A stretch of DNA of 64,000 bases, taken from Pseudomonadota bacterium. GTDB taxonomy: Bacteria > Desulfobacterota > Desulfobacteria > Desulfobacterales > Desulfobacteraceae. The position numbers and the translations under genes were made by a program. The notes under the pieces were generated by a model. That model worked only from the letters and a program-made list of their open reading frames with translations. It searched no databases and was not told the origin of the DNA. The stretch covers positions 150,449 to 214,448 of the forward strand of contig JAHJLV010000060.1 in the NCBI GenBank assembly GCA_018821535.1. The letters run 5' to 3'. Of the stretch, positions 25,014 through 33,592 are shown piece after piece (position 1 is the stretch's first letter; every line of letters starts with the position of its first letter).

Positions 25014-26108
25014 TTATGGCTTAAGATTCAGGCGGTATAAGGGGTCTCCGACAAGAACCATTTTCCAGGAAAGATAGGGCAGGCTGACCAGATAGGATTC
25101 TGCCAGCGTAAGATACCCTTCTGCAAGAAAACTGAAAAATAAGGCAGGGACAGGAAATGCCTGCACGTAAGGTTCTCCCACAGGGCCGATGGTGGCGGCA
25201 ATGCCGTTGTCCAGCATTTTTTTGCACCAGACCTGACTATCTTCTTTTTTAAGGGTTGTGCATTCCGCACTTGCGATATGATAGCCCACAGAGCCCTTTT
25301 GCCAGGTAAACGCATCAACATATTGGGCCAGGCTGTACCAGCCGCAGTACAACGCTGTATCAGGGCTTTCGCCTTTTTGAAAAAGTTCAGGCCCATCATT
25401 TAAGATGACAGGGATAATTTTTGACTCAGACAGGATACGGGCTGTTTCATGAAGGGATTTGTCATAAAAAGCATACCCTGAAACCTCTATTTTTCCCGGC
25501 TCTATCCATCGGGCATCAAAATACGCCTTTCCTTTGAGTCCGTTTTTTTCAGCTTCCATGCTGTCATTGATGATTCGTTTTACCGTTGCTGTGTCAGCTC
25601 CGTCCAGACGGCTTGTCATGATAACATCAGATCGAAAAAGGGATGTTTTCTGATTTTTAAACCCCAGATAATACGGATTGGGCAGCCACATGTTCAGGTT
25701 ATATGTTTTTTTTTTGACAAGCATCAGCTCAGAGTCAAAAGAGGCGGTTTTGTCTGTTTTTTCGGGACTGTTCCGGGGGGGCGATATCCGCAAAGGAAGT
25801 CCGAACATGATAACCAGGGCGCGGATATTTTTATTCTTGTCCAGAAATTTTCGGACAGGCGGTATGGCCTTGCTTTCATATTCTTCTCGTTCACAGGTTT
25901 CTGTATCAGTCATGGACAGTAAAATCAGGTTTTTTTCAGGGATCCGCCTTTTTCCCATATAGTAGTTTGCCAGCAGAACACTGTTTTTCACCTTTTTATT
26001 TGCAATAACAGCCACTTCTTCAGGGTCAAGCGCAAGGGCATGCACAGAAAAAATACACGGTATCAGCAGGGTGAAAAACGCATATCTCAGATATGTTTTA
26101 AATTTCAT
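25014..26108 (-). CDS. TIGR03790-family exported protein, unknown function
   Basis: A 364-residue protein with a signal peptide (about 1-26, ending HALAL). The mature part matches TIGR03790: VAVIANKKVKNSVLLANYYM near the start, a conserved ALVIMFGLPLRI segment, and a late VGEPYVQAFPVPALFFSFLAEGYLTLAESYL. These proteins are envelope-located in Desulfobacterota, Myxococcota and Planctomycetes, and their activity is not known. The start codon lies inside the end of coaX (11-base overlap), which makes it the last gene of the long minus-strand operon. Confidence 0.78.
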   Translation of the reverse strand: MKFKTYLRYAFFTLLIPCIFSVHALALDPEEVAVIANKKVKNSVLLANYYMGKRRIPEKNLILLSMTDTETCEREEYESKAIPPVRKFLDKNKNIRALVIMFGLPLRISPPRNSPEKTDKTASFDSELMLVKKKTYNLNMWLPNPYYLGFKNQKTSLFRSDVIMTSRLDGADTATVKRIINDSMEAEKNGLKGKAYFDARWIEPGKIEVSGYAFYDKSLHETARILSESKIIPVILNDGPELFQKGESPDTALYCGWYSLAQYVDAFTWQKGSVGYHIASAECTTLKKEDSQVWCKKMLDNGIAATIGPVGEPYVQAFPVPALFFSFLAEGYLTLAESYLVSLPYLSWKMVLVGDPLYRLNLKP

Positions 26109-26865
26109 TACTGATGATTCTTAATCCATCCAGGGTCAGGGACTGTTCAACAGATTCTATGGTTTTGGCAAATTTTGAGATCAAAGGGGCCAGTCCGCCC
26201 GTTGCAATTATTTTCGGATTTTCACCCATCTCTCTGGTCATTCGTTCCACCATCCCATCCACCATGGCGGCATTTCCATAAATAACGCCTGATTTTATGC
26301 TGTTGATGGTATCTTTTCCAATGACCTTTTCAGGGGCCTGAAAAATTTCAACTCTTGGCAGCCGCGAGGCTTTCTGAAAAAGCGCATCTGCAGCAATCAT
26401 AACACCCGGGACAATGGCACCGCCAAGATATTCTCCTTTTCCGGAAATAACATCAAATGTGGTTGCAGTGCCAAAATCAATAATGATCATGGCGGTCTGA
26501 TATTTTTTATATGCTGCAACCGCATTAACAATACGGTCTGCTCCCACTTCATTGGGGTTGCTGTACAGAATTGGCATCAGTTTTTTAACAGAATCCGGGT
26601 TGATCCAGACCGGCGTCATTTTAAGATATTTTTCACAAAAAGCGTTCAGGATCGGCACTGAAGAGGGTACGACAGATGAAATGACTGTCTTTTCGATGTC
26701 TGACCGGTTCACGCCTTTGTCCATAAACAGCGCATTGGCAAGCACATTGAATTCATCCGCTGTTGACTCCCGGACGGTTCTGATCCGCCAGTCGTGTTTC
26801 AGGATGTCATTATCATAGACACCGATGACCGTATTGGTATTTCCTACATCAATTACAAGCAGCAT
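26098..26865 (-). CDS. coaX: Type III pantothenate kinase
   Basis: Phosphorylates pantothenate in the first step of coenzyme A synthesis. The ASKHA-fold motifs are visible: IDVGNTNTVIGVYD (about 5-18), NEVGADRIVNAVAAY (about 104-118), IIDFGTATTFDVI (about 128-140), GGAIVPGVMIAADAL and ATGGLAPLI near the C-terminus. Length 255 is standard. It follows the YbbR gene by 13 bases and overlaps the next gene. Confidence 0.95.
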   Translation of the reverse strand: MLLVIDVGNTNTVIGVYDNDILKHDWRIRTVRESTADEFNVLANALFMDKGVNRSDIEKTVISSVVPSSVPILNAFCEKYLKMTPVWINPDSVKKLMPILYSNPNEVGADRIVNAVAAYKKYQTAMIIIDFGTATTFDVISGKGEYLGGAIVPGVMIAADALFQKASRLPRVEIFQAPEKVIGKDTINSIKSGVIYGNAAMVDGMVERMTREMGENPKIIATGGLAPLISKFAKTIESVEQSLTLDGLRIISNEI

Positions 26866-26878
26866 GGGGATTTCCTTT

Positions 26879-27829
26879 TCATTCTATTTTTAGTGTAAAA
26901 ACCTGTGGAGCAGCCTCTGTCATTATCAGATTAACGGGAATATTGATATAGGCATGCCGGACATAAATACCCGGTCCCAGTCCGTTTAAATCAATGAATG
27001 AATAGATCTGATCCAGAATTATTTTATTTCCCAGTGTTTCAAAGGGGCCTTTTATGGTGACAGTTATACCGGGCGGCTCAAGGCTGGCTTTATAAGAACT
27101 GTTCATCAACCGGACAGGAATATCTGTGATTTTTTTTGTTACCAGCTGCTGCTGGATGGGTACCGTCACAACGATGATGGGGTTTGAAGCAGAAATCAGT
27201 TCCGGGTTGTTCAGATCGAGGGGAATTTCTTTTTTAAAGTCTTCTTTGGCGTTTGAAAGATCAATGGGCTTTGTCTTTAACTGTTGTATGGCGTTGATCT
27301 GGTCCAGGGTGCCGGTAAGTTCCACTGTCGAGGGTGTAGCCGCAGCTTCCAGTGCGATGTATCCTGTAGGCGGGTTTCCGATATACGGAACGGTCACCCG
27401 AAAGATTTTCTTTTCTTTTTTTTCAAGCTGGATATTTAAATAGGACGGATTGATATTCAGAATCCTGATGGACGGATTCATGGGAATCCTTTCTTCTTCC
27501 ACCGGTATCAGATACGTGCCGGTTTCAATGGAATCAGAATCTCCTGCAGGATCGAATTCAAGATCGGTGTAAAGATCCACAGTATACCGGGTGTTTTTTG
27601 TATTGATCAGTTCAATTAATCTTGGATGGGCCTTGATTTTAATTTCTATTGTATCTGTATGAAAATCCGTAAGAATCATGTCTTCAGGGATATTGGCATA
27701 GTCAATGGGGATGAGAAGATCGGTTTCTATCGGCTCTGTTGTGCACCCTGGAAAACAGAGTGTAATACAGATAACAAATAATAAAACAAGGATTGTCTGC
27801 CAGGATTTACGCATTCCGGATTGAATCAA
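26879..27829 (-). CDS. YbbR-domain protein (CdaR-like)
   Basis: Envelope protein with one N-terminal membrane anchor (about 10-27) and repeated YbbR beta domains (about 60-310; for example VTVPYIGNPPTGYIALEAAA and VPVRL..KGPFETLG). CdaR proteins regulate the c-di-AMP cyclase CdaA, whose gene normally sits directly upstream. Here the gene begins inside folP (23-base overlap) and no cdaA lies in between. The sequence FPGC after the hydrophobic core is only a poor lipobox. The name CdaR is therefore structural, and its partner may be missing or encoded elsewhere. Confidence 0.75.
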   Translation of the reverse strand: MIQSGMRKSWQTILVLLFVICITLCFPGCTTEPIETDLLIPIDYANIPEDMILTDFHTDTIEIKIKAHPRLIELINTKNTRYTVDLYTDLEFDPAGDSDSIETGTYLIPVEEERIPMNPSIRILNINPSYLNIQLEKKEKKIFRVTVPYIGNPPTGYIALEAAATPSTVELTGTLDQINAIQQLKTKPIDLSNAKEDFKKEIPLDLNNPELISASNPIIVVTVPIQQQLVTKKITDIPVRLMNSSYKASLEPPGITVTIKGPFETLGNKIILDQIYSFIDLNGLGPGIYVRHAYINIPVNLIMTEAAPQVFTLKIE

Positions 27830-28673
27830 TGATCTGGATAAAAGGTTTAACTTTTTTTACATCATGAACCCGAACAATATGAGCGCCTCTGAGAATTGAA
27901 CCTGCAACTGCTGCAAGGGTGCCGTATTCGGTTCTGATATCATCCGGATGAACCGGTGTTTTTTCTTTTCGGGACAGGATATTCTGAATAAAGGATTTGC
28001 GTGAAGGCCCCATGAGAACAGGAAAATCCAGACAGGACAGTTTTTCAAGATGATTGATGAGAACCAGATTGTGATTCACGGTTTTTCCAAATCCAATGCC
28101 CGGATCAAGAATAATACGGTCTTTGGGGATTCCCGCCTGGACGGCAAAATCAACTCTTTGACTCAGATATTGGGTAATTTCATGCATCAGGTCTGCATAA
28201 TCCGGATTGATCTGCATGGTTTCAGGCGTGCCTTTCATGTGCATTAAAATGACAGGTACTTTTTTGTCAGCAGCAAGGCCTGCCATATCCGGATCTTTTT
28301 CCAGGGCCGAGATATCATTGATAATACTTGCCCCTGCATGGATTGCTTCTTTTGCCACAGCAGCTTTTACCGTATCAATGGAAATGGGGACATCAATTTT
28401 TTTTGAAAGAATTTCAATGACCGGGATAACCCGGTCCAGTTCCTCCTGAACAGAAACCGGCCGGGCAAACGGTCTGGAGGATTCTCCGCCGATATCAAGG
28501 ATACCAGCGCCGTCTTCAACCAGTTTTATCCCCTGACGGACAGCAGTTTCAAGGGTGTTGAATTTCCCGCCGTCGGAAAAAGAATCCGGCGTGGCATTCA
28601 GAATCCCCATGATGCAGGTTTCAGCCCCCAGATTAAGAGTGAACCGGTCGAATTCAAGCTTGAACATCTGCAT
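27807..28673 (-). CDS. folP: Dihydropteroate synthase
   Basis: Condenses p-aminobenzoate with the pterin pyrophosphate in folate synthesis; the sulfonamide target. Seen: MGILNATPDSFSDGG (about 23-37), DIGGESSRPFA, SIDTVKAAVAKEAI, INDISAL, ILDPGIGFGKT and LMGPSRKSFI (about 219-228). Length 288 is slightly above average because of a short N-terminal extension. It follows ftsH by 14 bases, the common ftsH-folP order. Confidence 0.95.
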   Translation of the reverse strand: MQMFKLEFDRFTLNLGAETCIMGILNATPDSFSDGGKFNTLETAVRQGIKLVEDGAGILDIGGESSRPFARPVSVQEELDRVIPVIEILSKKIDVPISIDTVKAAVAKEAIHAGASIINDISALEKDPDMAGLAADKKVPVILMHMKGTPETMQINPDYADLMHEITQYLSQRVDFAVQAGIPKDRIILDPGIGFGKTVNHNLVLINHLEKLSCLDFPVLMGPSRKSFIQNILSRKEKTPVHPDDIRTEYGTLAAVAGSILRGAHIVRVHDVKKVKPFIQIIDSIRNA

Positions 28674-28687
28674 AAAACTCTCCCTGA

Positions 28688-30664
28688 TCAGGATTTTGGT
28701 GTATTATCATCATCCTTGCGGTCTTGATCGTTGGGGACGGGCGGTGGTTGTTTTTCAAGGTTTTCTTCCACAACCTCATAACGGTCTTTTTCTTTTTCTG
28801 ACGTACCGGAAATTTCATCCGGATGCCGGGGTGCTATATATATATTTTTCTTGCCGAAAAAATCAAAATCCGGCCTCATGGATGCAATCAGGTCATCCAG
28901 TTCCGGTCCGAGAACGGTTTCTTTTTCAATAAGCAGAATCGTTAATGCATGGAGAATGTCGATGTTTTTTTCAAGAATCTGTTGAGCGGTTTTATATGCC
29001 CGGTCGATGATCAGTGCAACTTCTGCATCAATTTTTCTGGCAGTATCCTCGGAATATGTTTTGGCCTGGGTCATTTCCCTTCCGATAAAGATATTGTCGT
29101 CATGGGCTTCATAGGAAAGCGGCGCCAGGTTGTCGCTCATTCCAAATGTCCGGATCATTTTGTTGGCAAGTGCTGTGGCCTGTTTGATATCATTGGAGGC
29201 ACCCGTGCTGATCCGGTTGAAAATCAGGGTTTCAGCCACCCGTCCGCCAAAGGCTATGGCAAGCTCGCTTTCAAGCTGATCCTTGTATTTGAAATCCCCT
29301 TCTTCAGGTAAAAACCAGGTAACACCGGCTGCCCTGCCCCTGGGAATAATTGTGATTTTATTTACCGCATCGGTATTGGGAAGGAATCTTGCCACAAGCG
29401 CATGGCCGCCTTCATGGTAAGCGGTGGTTTTCTTTTCTTCTTCTTTAATCACCTTGGATTTTCGCTCCAGTCCCATATAAACCTTGTCTTTTGAATCTTC
29501 AAAATCCTTCATGGTCAGTTTTTCATGATCCCGCTTGGCAGCCAGAAGTGCGGCTTCGTTTACCAGGTTTTCAAGATCTGCTCCGGAAAATCCCGGTGTT
29601 CCTTTGGCCAGAAGTGCCGGGTCTACATCATTGGCAAGAGGGGTTTTTTTCATGTGCACCCTTAAAATACCCTCACGTCCCTTGATGTCCGGCATGTCCA
29701 CAACCACCTGGCGGTCAAAGCGGCCCGGACGCAGCAGTGCCGGGTCAAGGACATCTGCCCGGTTGGTGGCAGCCATGAGGATGACCCCTTCATTGGATTC
29801 AAAACCGTCCATTTCCACCAGAAGCTGGTTAAGGGTCTGCTCTCTTTCATCATGCCCGCCGCCCAATCCCGCACCGCGTTGACGGCCGACAGCATCTATT
29901 TCATCAATAAAAATAATACAGGGGGCATTTTTTTTGCCCTGGGCAAACAGATCTCTTACTCGTGAAGCGCCTACGCCCACAAACATTTCAACAAAGTCTG
30001 ATCCGCTGATGGTAAAAAACGGCACACCGGCTTCTCCTGCAACAGCCCGGGAAAGAAGGGTTTTGCCTGTTCCGGGATGTCCCACCAGCAGCACGCCTTT
30101 TGGGATACGCCCACCCAGCCGGGTATATTTGGCCGGGTTTTTCAAAAAATCAACCACTTCGGTCAGTTCTTCCTTTGCATCATCAATTCCCTGGACATTG
30201 GCAAAGGTAACCTTTTCGCCTTTGTCATCCAGAAGACGCGCCCGGCTTTTGCCAAAGGACATGGCTTTTCCGCCACCGGCACCCCCCTGCATCTGCCGCA
30301 TGAAAAAGATCCATACGCCGATCAGAACAATCATGGGCAGCCAGGAAACAATAATAGACATGAGCATGGAGGATTCTGCCGGAGGTTTGGCAGTGATGGC
30401 AACGCCTTTTGACCGTAAAAGATTGATCAGGTCACCGTCATCCGGGGCAAAGCTTTTATATTTGGCACCGGCACCATCTGTAATATACAGATCCTGTCCC
30501 TGGATGGTTACATTCTGGACGCGGCCATTATCGACCATGGTTAAAAACTCTGAATACCCAAGATCCTGCTGTCCTGTCTGCTGCTGATTAAATACTTTGA
30601 AGAGCATTACCATCATAAGGATGATGATCAACCACAGGGATATATTCTTATAAAATTGGTTCAA
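28688..30664 (-). CDS. ftsH: ATP-dependent zinc metalloprotease FtsH
   Basis: Membrane-anchored AAA protease that degrades misfolded membrane proteins and regulators. Two membrane helices flank a periplasmic domain (about 7-25 and 103-122). The AAA domain has Walker A GHPGTGKT (about 199-206), Walker B CIIFIDEIDAVG, the second-region-of-homology ATNRADVLDPALLRPGRFDR, and the zinc site HEGGH (about 422). The last 45 residues are polar, without FtsH motifs. Preceded by tilS, followed by folP. Confidence 0.96.
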   Translation of the reverse strand: MNQFYKNISLWLIIILMMVMLFKVFNQQQTGQQDLGYSEFLTMVDNGRVQNVTIQGQDLYITDGAGAKYKSFAPDDGDLINLLRSKGVAITAKPPAESSMLMSIIVSWLPMIVLIGVWIFFMRQMQGGAGGGKAMSFGKSRARLLDDKGEKVTFANVQGIDDAKEELTEVVDFLKNPAKYTRLGGRIPKGVLLVGHPGTGKTLLSRAVAGEAGVPFFTISGSDFVEMFVGVGASRVRDLFAQGKKNAPCIIFIDEIDAVGRQRGAGLGGGHDEREQTLNQLLVEMDGFESNEGVILMAATNRADVLDPALLRPGRFDRQVVVDMPDIKGREGILRVHMKKTPLANDVDPALLAKGTPGFSGADLENLVNEAALLAAKRDHEKLTMKDFEDSKDKVYMGLERKSKVIKEEEKKTTAYHEGGHALVARFLPNTDAVNKITIIPRGRAAGVTWFLPEEGDFKYKDQLESELAIAFGGRVAETLIFNRISTGASNDIKQATALANKMIRTFGMSDNLAPLSYEAHDDNIFIGREMTQAKTYSEDTARKIDAEVALIIDRAYKTAQQILEKNIDILHALTILLIEKETVLGPELDDLIASMRPDFDFFGKKNIYIAPRHPDEISGTSEKEKDRYEVVEENLEKQPPPVPNDQDRKDDDNTPKS

Positions 30665-30764
30665 GGCTTTTCCTTTCCTTTATGTTTTTAAATTAACTTT
30701 ATAATATATAAACATGAAAATTTAATATACAAGAAAAAGTTTTTCAGCTTTTTTTACTGTTTTT

Positions 30765-31835
30765 TTACTGTTCTGCCTGCCGTTGCTGCTTTTTTAGTTT
30801 TCCGATTTCCCGCAGGGGCGCATCTTCTTTTTTGATTTCTATGGTATCCTGCGTTTTGTACACCCGGATTCGGCCGGGAAGATCCAGGCTGGAACCTGCA
30901 GACGGGTTAAAGCAAAACTGGATGCAGTCGTTGATATGGGTATGCGAAATCCGGTTTAAATCGGATTTGATCTGTTTGATTGCCATTCTGAATACCCGTT
31001 GCAGGATTGCCTGATCCATTTTTTTCATTTGAGGCTTTGACAGAATCAGCTGCTGAGAAGTCTTTTTGATCACGCATTGATTCAGTTGTTGGATTGTCTG
31101 TTTTTTCCAGAGGGTTTCTTCCTGCCTGAGAATATGGCTGAGTCTGTCCAGTGCATCCACTATTTCCGGGTTGTATTCTTCCTGCAGGTGTGGAATGAGC
31201 TGATGCCGGATTTTGTTTCTCAGATAGTGCAGGTCTGTATTTGATTCATCTGTCACAAAGGGCTGCTCACAGGCTTCCAGAAACTGCCGGATCTGAAGTT
31301 TTGAAACTCGGATCAGCGGCCGGATAAATGTGTCGCCCCGTACCGGTGGAATGCCGGACAGTCCCTTGGGGCCGCTGCCTCTGAGCAGGTTCATTAAAAC
31401 CTGTTCAGCATTGTCGTCTTTGTGATGGCCTGTGGCAATTTTGCAGTAACCTTCATTTTGGGCGGTTTTTTCAAAAAACTGGTACCGCAGTTTTCGCCCG
31501 GCAGTTTCAATGGACAGCCGGTTGGTTCGGGCATATGTTTTTACATCCATCTGTTCGGTGTAGAAAGGCAGATCAAGTGTTGCTGCCAATTTTCTGACAA
31601 ATTCCTGGTCCCGCAGGGCAGCGTCTTTGCGCAGTTGATGGTTCAGATGAACGACTCCCAGCCTGAGACCGTATTCTTCCCTGAATGCCATCAACGCCCG
31701 GATCAGCGCAACTGAATCCGGTCCTCCGGATACCGCAGCCAACACAGCGTCATTCCGGGCCAGCATATTGAACTCACAGAGGGTTGCCTGGATGATCCGG
31801 ATAAAGTTTTTTACAATATGTCTTTCATCGGTCAT
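30765..31835 (-). CDS. tilS: tRNA(Ile)-lysidine synthase
   Basis: Modifies the wobble cytidine of the tRNA reading AUA codons to lysidine; essential for decoding. The ATP-pyrophosphatase loop SGGPDS (about 36-41), VVHLNHQLR (about 61-69) and ATGHHKDDNAEQVLMNLLRGSG (in two parts around 134-155) are diagnostic. At 356 residues it contains the N-terminal catalytic domain and the middle helical domain but only a short C-terminal part. It precedes ftsH by 100 bases. Confidence 0.92.
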   Translation of the reverse strand: MTDERHIVKNFIRIIQATLCEFNMLARNDAVLAAVSGGPDSVALIRALMAFREEYGLRLGVVHLNHQLRKDAALRDQEFVRKLAATLDLPFYTEQMDVKTYARTNRLSIETAGRKLRYQFFEKTAQNEGYCKIATGHHKDDNAEQVLMNLLRGSGPKGLSGIPPVRGDTFIRPLIRVSKLQIRQFLEACEQPFVTDESNTDLHYLRNKIRHQLIPHLQEEYNPEIVDALDRLSHILRQEETLWKKQTIQQLNQCVIKKTSQQLILSKPQMKKMDQAILQRVFRMAIKQIKSDLNRISHTHINDCIQFCFNPSAGSSLDLPGRIRVYKTQDTIEIKKEDAPLREIGKLKKQQRQAEQ

Positions 31836-31856
31836 GGTTAAAAATCGCCTGATGAA

Positions 31857-32750
31857 TCAGCAGGCAAACAGTTTTTCCGGTGAATATTTTTTATCAGACC
31901 CTGTTTCTGACCACATCTCAGATCGGATAAGCCCGGAAGCCTTTGCCTTGTCAAAAAATGTGATAATGGCTTTTTCTCCTTTTTCTCCAAAGTCTTTTGA
32001 AAAATCATTGACATAGAGTTCAATATGCTGGCGGATAACATCTTCTTCCAGTTCCTGAGCATGGGTCTGAATATAATCATATGCGGTTTCAGGGTGAATA
32101 AAAGCATGTTCGATGCTTTGTCTGATCAGTCTCTGGATATTACAGGCCGTTTCCGGGCCAAGCTCCCGCCTGATGGCGATACAGCCCAGGGGTATGGGAA
32201 GGGAAGTGGTTTTTTCCCACCACTGGCCCAGATCCGCCTGAAGTTCAAGTCCGAAAGACGGGTATACAAAACGGCCCTCATGGATGATAACCCCGAAGTC
32301 TGCTGTTTTTTCGACCACAGACAGCATCACTTTTTCAAAGGGCATGGCAATGATTTTCGGGTTCATTCCGGGGAAAAGATCATTGATATAGAATTTAAAT
32401 AAATAGCATGCAGTAGTGCCCATACCCGGTACAGCAACAACTGGATTTTTTTTGTCTGAAAGAGATTTGCCGGGAGTTGAAATAATCAACGGTCCACAGC
32501 CCATTCCCAGGGCTGATCCGGCTCTCAGCAGGGCATATCTGTCCATGAGACTGCCAAAGGAGGCAAAAGACAGTTTGGTGATATCATAGATGCCTGCAGC
32601 AGCTTTCTGATTCAGGGTTTCGACATCTTCCATGGCAATATCAAACTGAAAATTATCAAGGGGTATCAACTGCCGGGCAATGGCCTTAAAAATAAAAGTG
32701 TCATTGGGGCAGCTTGAGTAGGCAAGGCTGTATTTTTTGATAGGCTTCAT
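31857..32750 (-). CDS. mqnD: 1,4-dihydroxy-6-naphthoate synthase
   Basis: Futalosine-pathway enzyme making the naphthoate precursor of menaquinone. The periplasmic-binding-protein fold opens with SSCPNDTFIFKAI (about 12-24) and continues with KLSFASFGSL, GCGPLIIS, VPGMGTTACYL and GVIIHEGRF (about 153-161). Length 297 is standard. Other mqn genes are not in the window. Menaquinone is the expected respiratory quinone of sulfate reducers, which agrees with the overall picture. It is located 21 bases before tilS. Confidence 0.9.
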   Translation of the reverse strand: MKPIKKYSLAYSSCPNDTFIFKAIARQLIPLDNFQFDIAMEDVETLNQKAAAGIYDITKLSFASFGSLMDRYALLRAGSALGMGCGPLIISTPGKSLSDKKNPVVAVPGMGTTACYLFKFYINDLFPGMNPKIIAMPFEKVMLSVVEKTADFGVIIHEGRFVYPSFGLELQADLGQWWEKTTSLPIPLGCIAIRRELGPETACNIQRLIRQSIEHAFIHPETAYDYIQTHAQELEEDVIRQHIELYVNDFSKDFGEKGEKAIITFFDKAKASGLIRSEMWSETGSDKKYSPEKLFAC

Positions 32751-32765
32751 TCCTGCCAGATGATT

Positions 32766-33014
32766 TTACAGTATACCGCCGCCAAGCACCAGACGGACGA
32801 TTCCAACGCTGATGGCAAGCCCGCAGAGCACCAGGCCGATGACTGCTCCTTTGGATTCTTTATCTTTGCTGACGATAAGCGTGATGAGACTTAAGATCAA
32901 GCCAAGACCTGCCATGGGGATATTGATCCAGTTAAGCGATCCCAGACAGGGAAAAAATCCGACAAATAATCCCATGAAAGCCAGTAGGCCAAAGATTAAT
33001 GAAACGGTTTGCAT
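32766..33014 (-). CDS. Small membrane protein (DUF4190-like)
   Basis: An 82-residue protein made of two or three hydrophobic helices (about 4-22, 28-48 and 59-77), with a polar KDKESKGA turn between the last two and a glycine-rich end. The pattern resembles DUF4190-type small membrane proteins. No function is known. It starts at ATG 33014 on the minus strand after AGGAG and probably belongs with the DUF2752 gene upstream. Confidence 0.68.
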   Translation of the reverse strand: MQTVSLIFGLLAFMGLFVGFFPCLGSLNWINIPMAGLGLILSLITLIVSKDKESKGAVIGLVLCGLAISVGIVRLVLGGGIL

Positions 33015-33043
33015 TGATTTACTCCTGTTGATTATGGTTTATG

Positions 33044-33361
33044 TCAGATGGATAATAATTTCTTTATTCCAATAAAACAAAGCACAATAAAATTAAAGAG
33101 AAAAAATAAATAAAGAGCAATACTGAAGCGATTGGATTGAATTGCAATTTTAAAATTGAAATCAGAAATTTCAAAAAATGCCTGTGTCATTCCACAGAAA
33201 AAACAGGCCGGGGCTTCCTGGGTATGGAAGTTGCCTTTGGAAACAAGCGGATGACAGGTCGTTGCATATGTCCGGGGGAAAAACGAAACAAAAACAATGA
33301 TCCCGAAAAAAAGCGAGATGATCATCCAGGAAATAAAAACAGCTTTTAAATATTCATTCAT
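33044..33361 (-). CDS. DUF2752-family membrane protein
   Basis: A 105-residue membrane protein with two hydrophobic helices (about 8-28 and 78-101). Between them is the family signature CFFCGMTQAF (about 53-62), with paired cysteines in a CxxC arrangement, and an NRF segment near residue 77. DUF2752 proteins have no established role. It is the first gene of the minus-strand run that continues into mqnD-tilS-ftsH, and it diverges from uvrA. Confidence 0.75.
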   Translation of the reverse strand: MNEYLKAVFISWMIISLFFGIIVFVSFFPRTYATTCHPLVSKGNFHTQEAPACFFCGMTQAFFEISDFNFKIAIQSNRFSIALYLFFLFNFIVLCFIGIKKLLSI

Positions 33362-33468
33362 TTTTCGCCTGTGTGTTTTTGATGAATTTGTTTAACCATT
33401 ATGGTTGAATGAAATCAAGGCTTTTAAACATTTCTGTGCAACCGGTTTTGTTTTCTGTTCAGGAAAAC

Positions 33469-33497
33469 TTTACTTTTGCCGGGCGCATGCTTATGAT
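33469..33497 (+). promoter_or_regulatory. Possible promoter of uvrA
   Basis: TTTACT (33469-33474) and TATGAT (33492-33497) at 17-base spacing, about 95 bases before the chosen uvrA start. A LexA-type operator was looked for and not found. Confidence 0.3.
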
Positions 33498-33592
33498 TTT
33501 TGGATACTTGATGATGATACACCCATGGATGCTCAGTGCGACAGGTTGAGAATATGATGCATGGAAGAGTGGCCACAGAAGCTGGAGAACAG

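Noticed and set aside
29934..30587. A 217-residue ORF opposite ftsH
   Set aside because: Pro/Ser-rich antisense frame produced by the codon bias of ftsH.
33362..33592. LexA/SOS operator before uvrA
   Set aside because: CTGTTCAGG at 33454 has no inverted partner at the right distance; no convincing SOS box.
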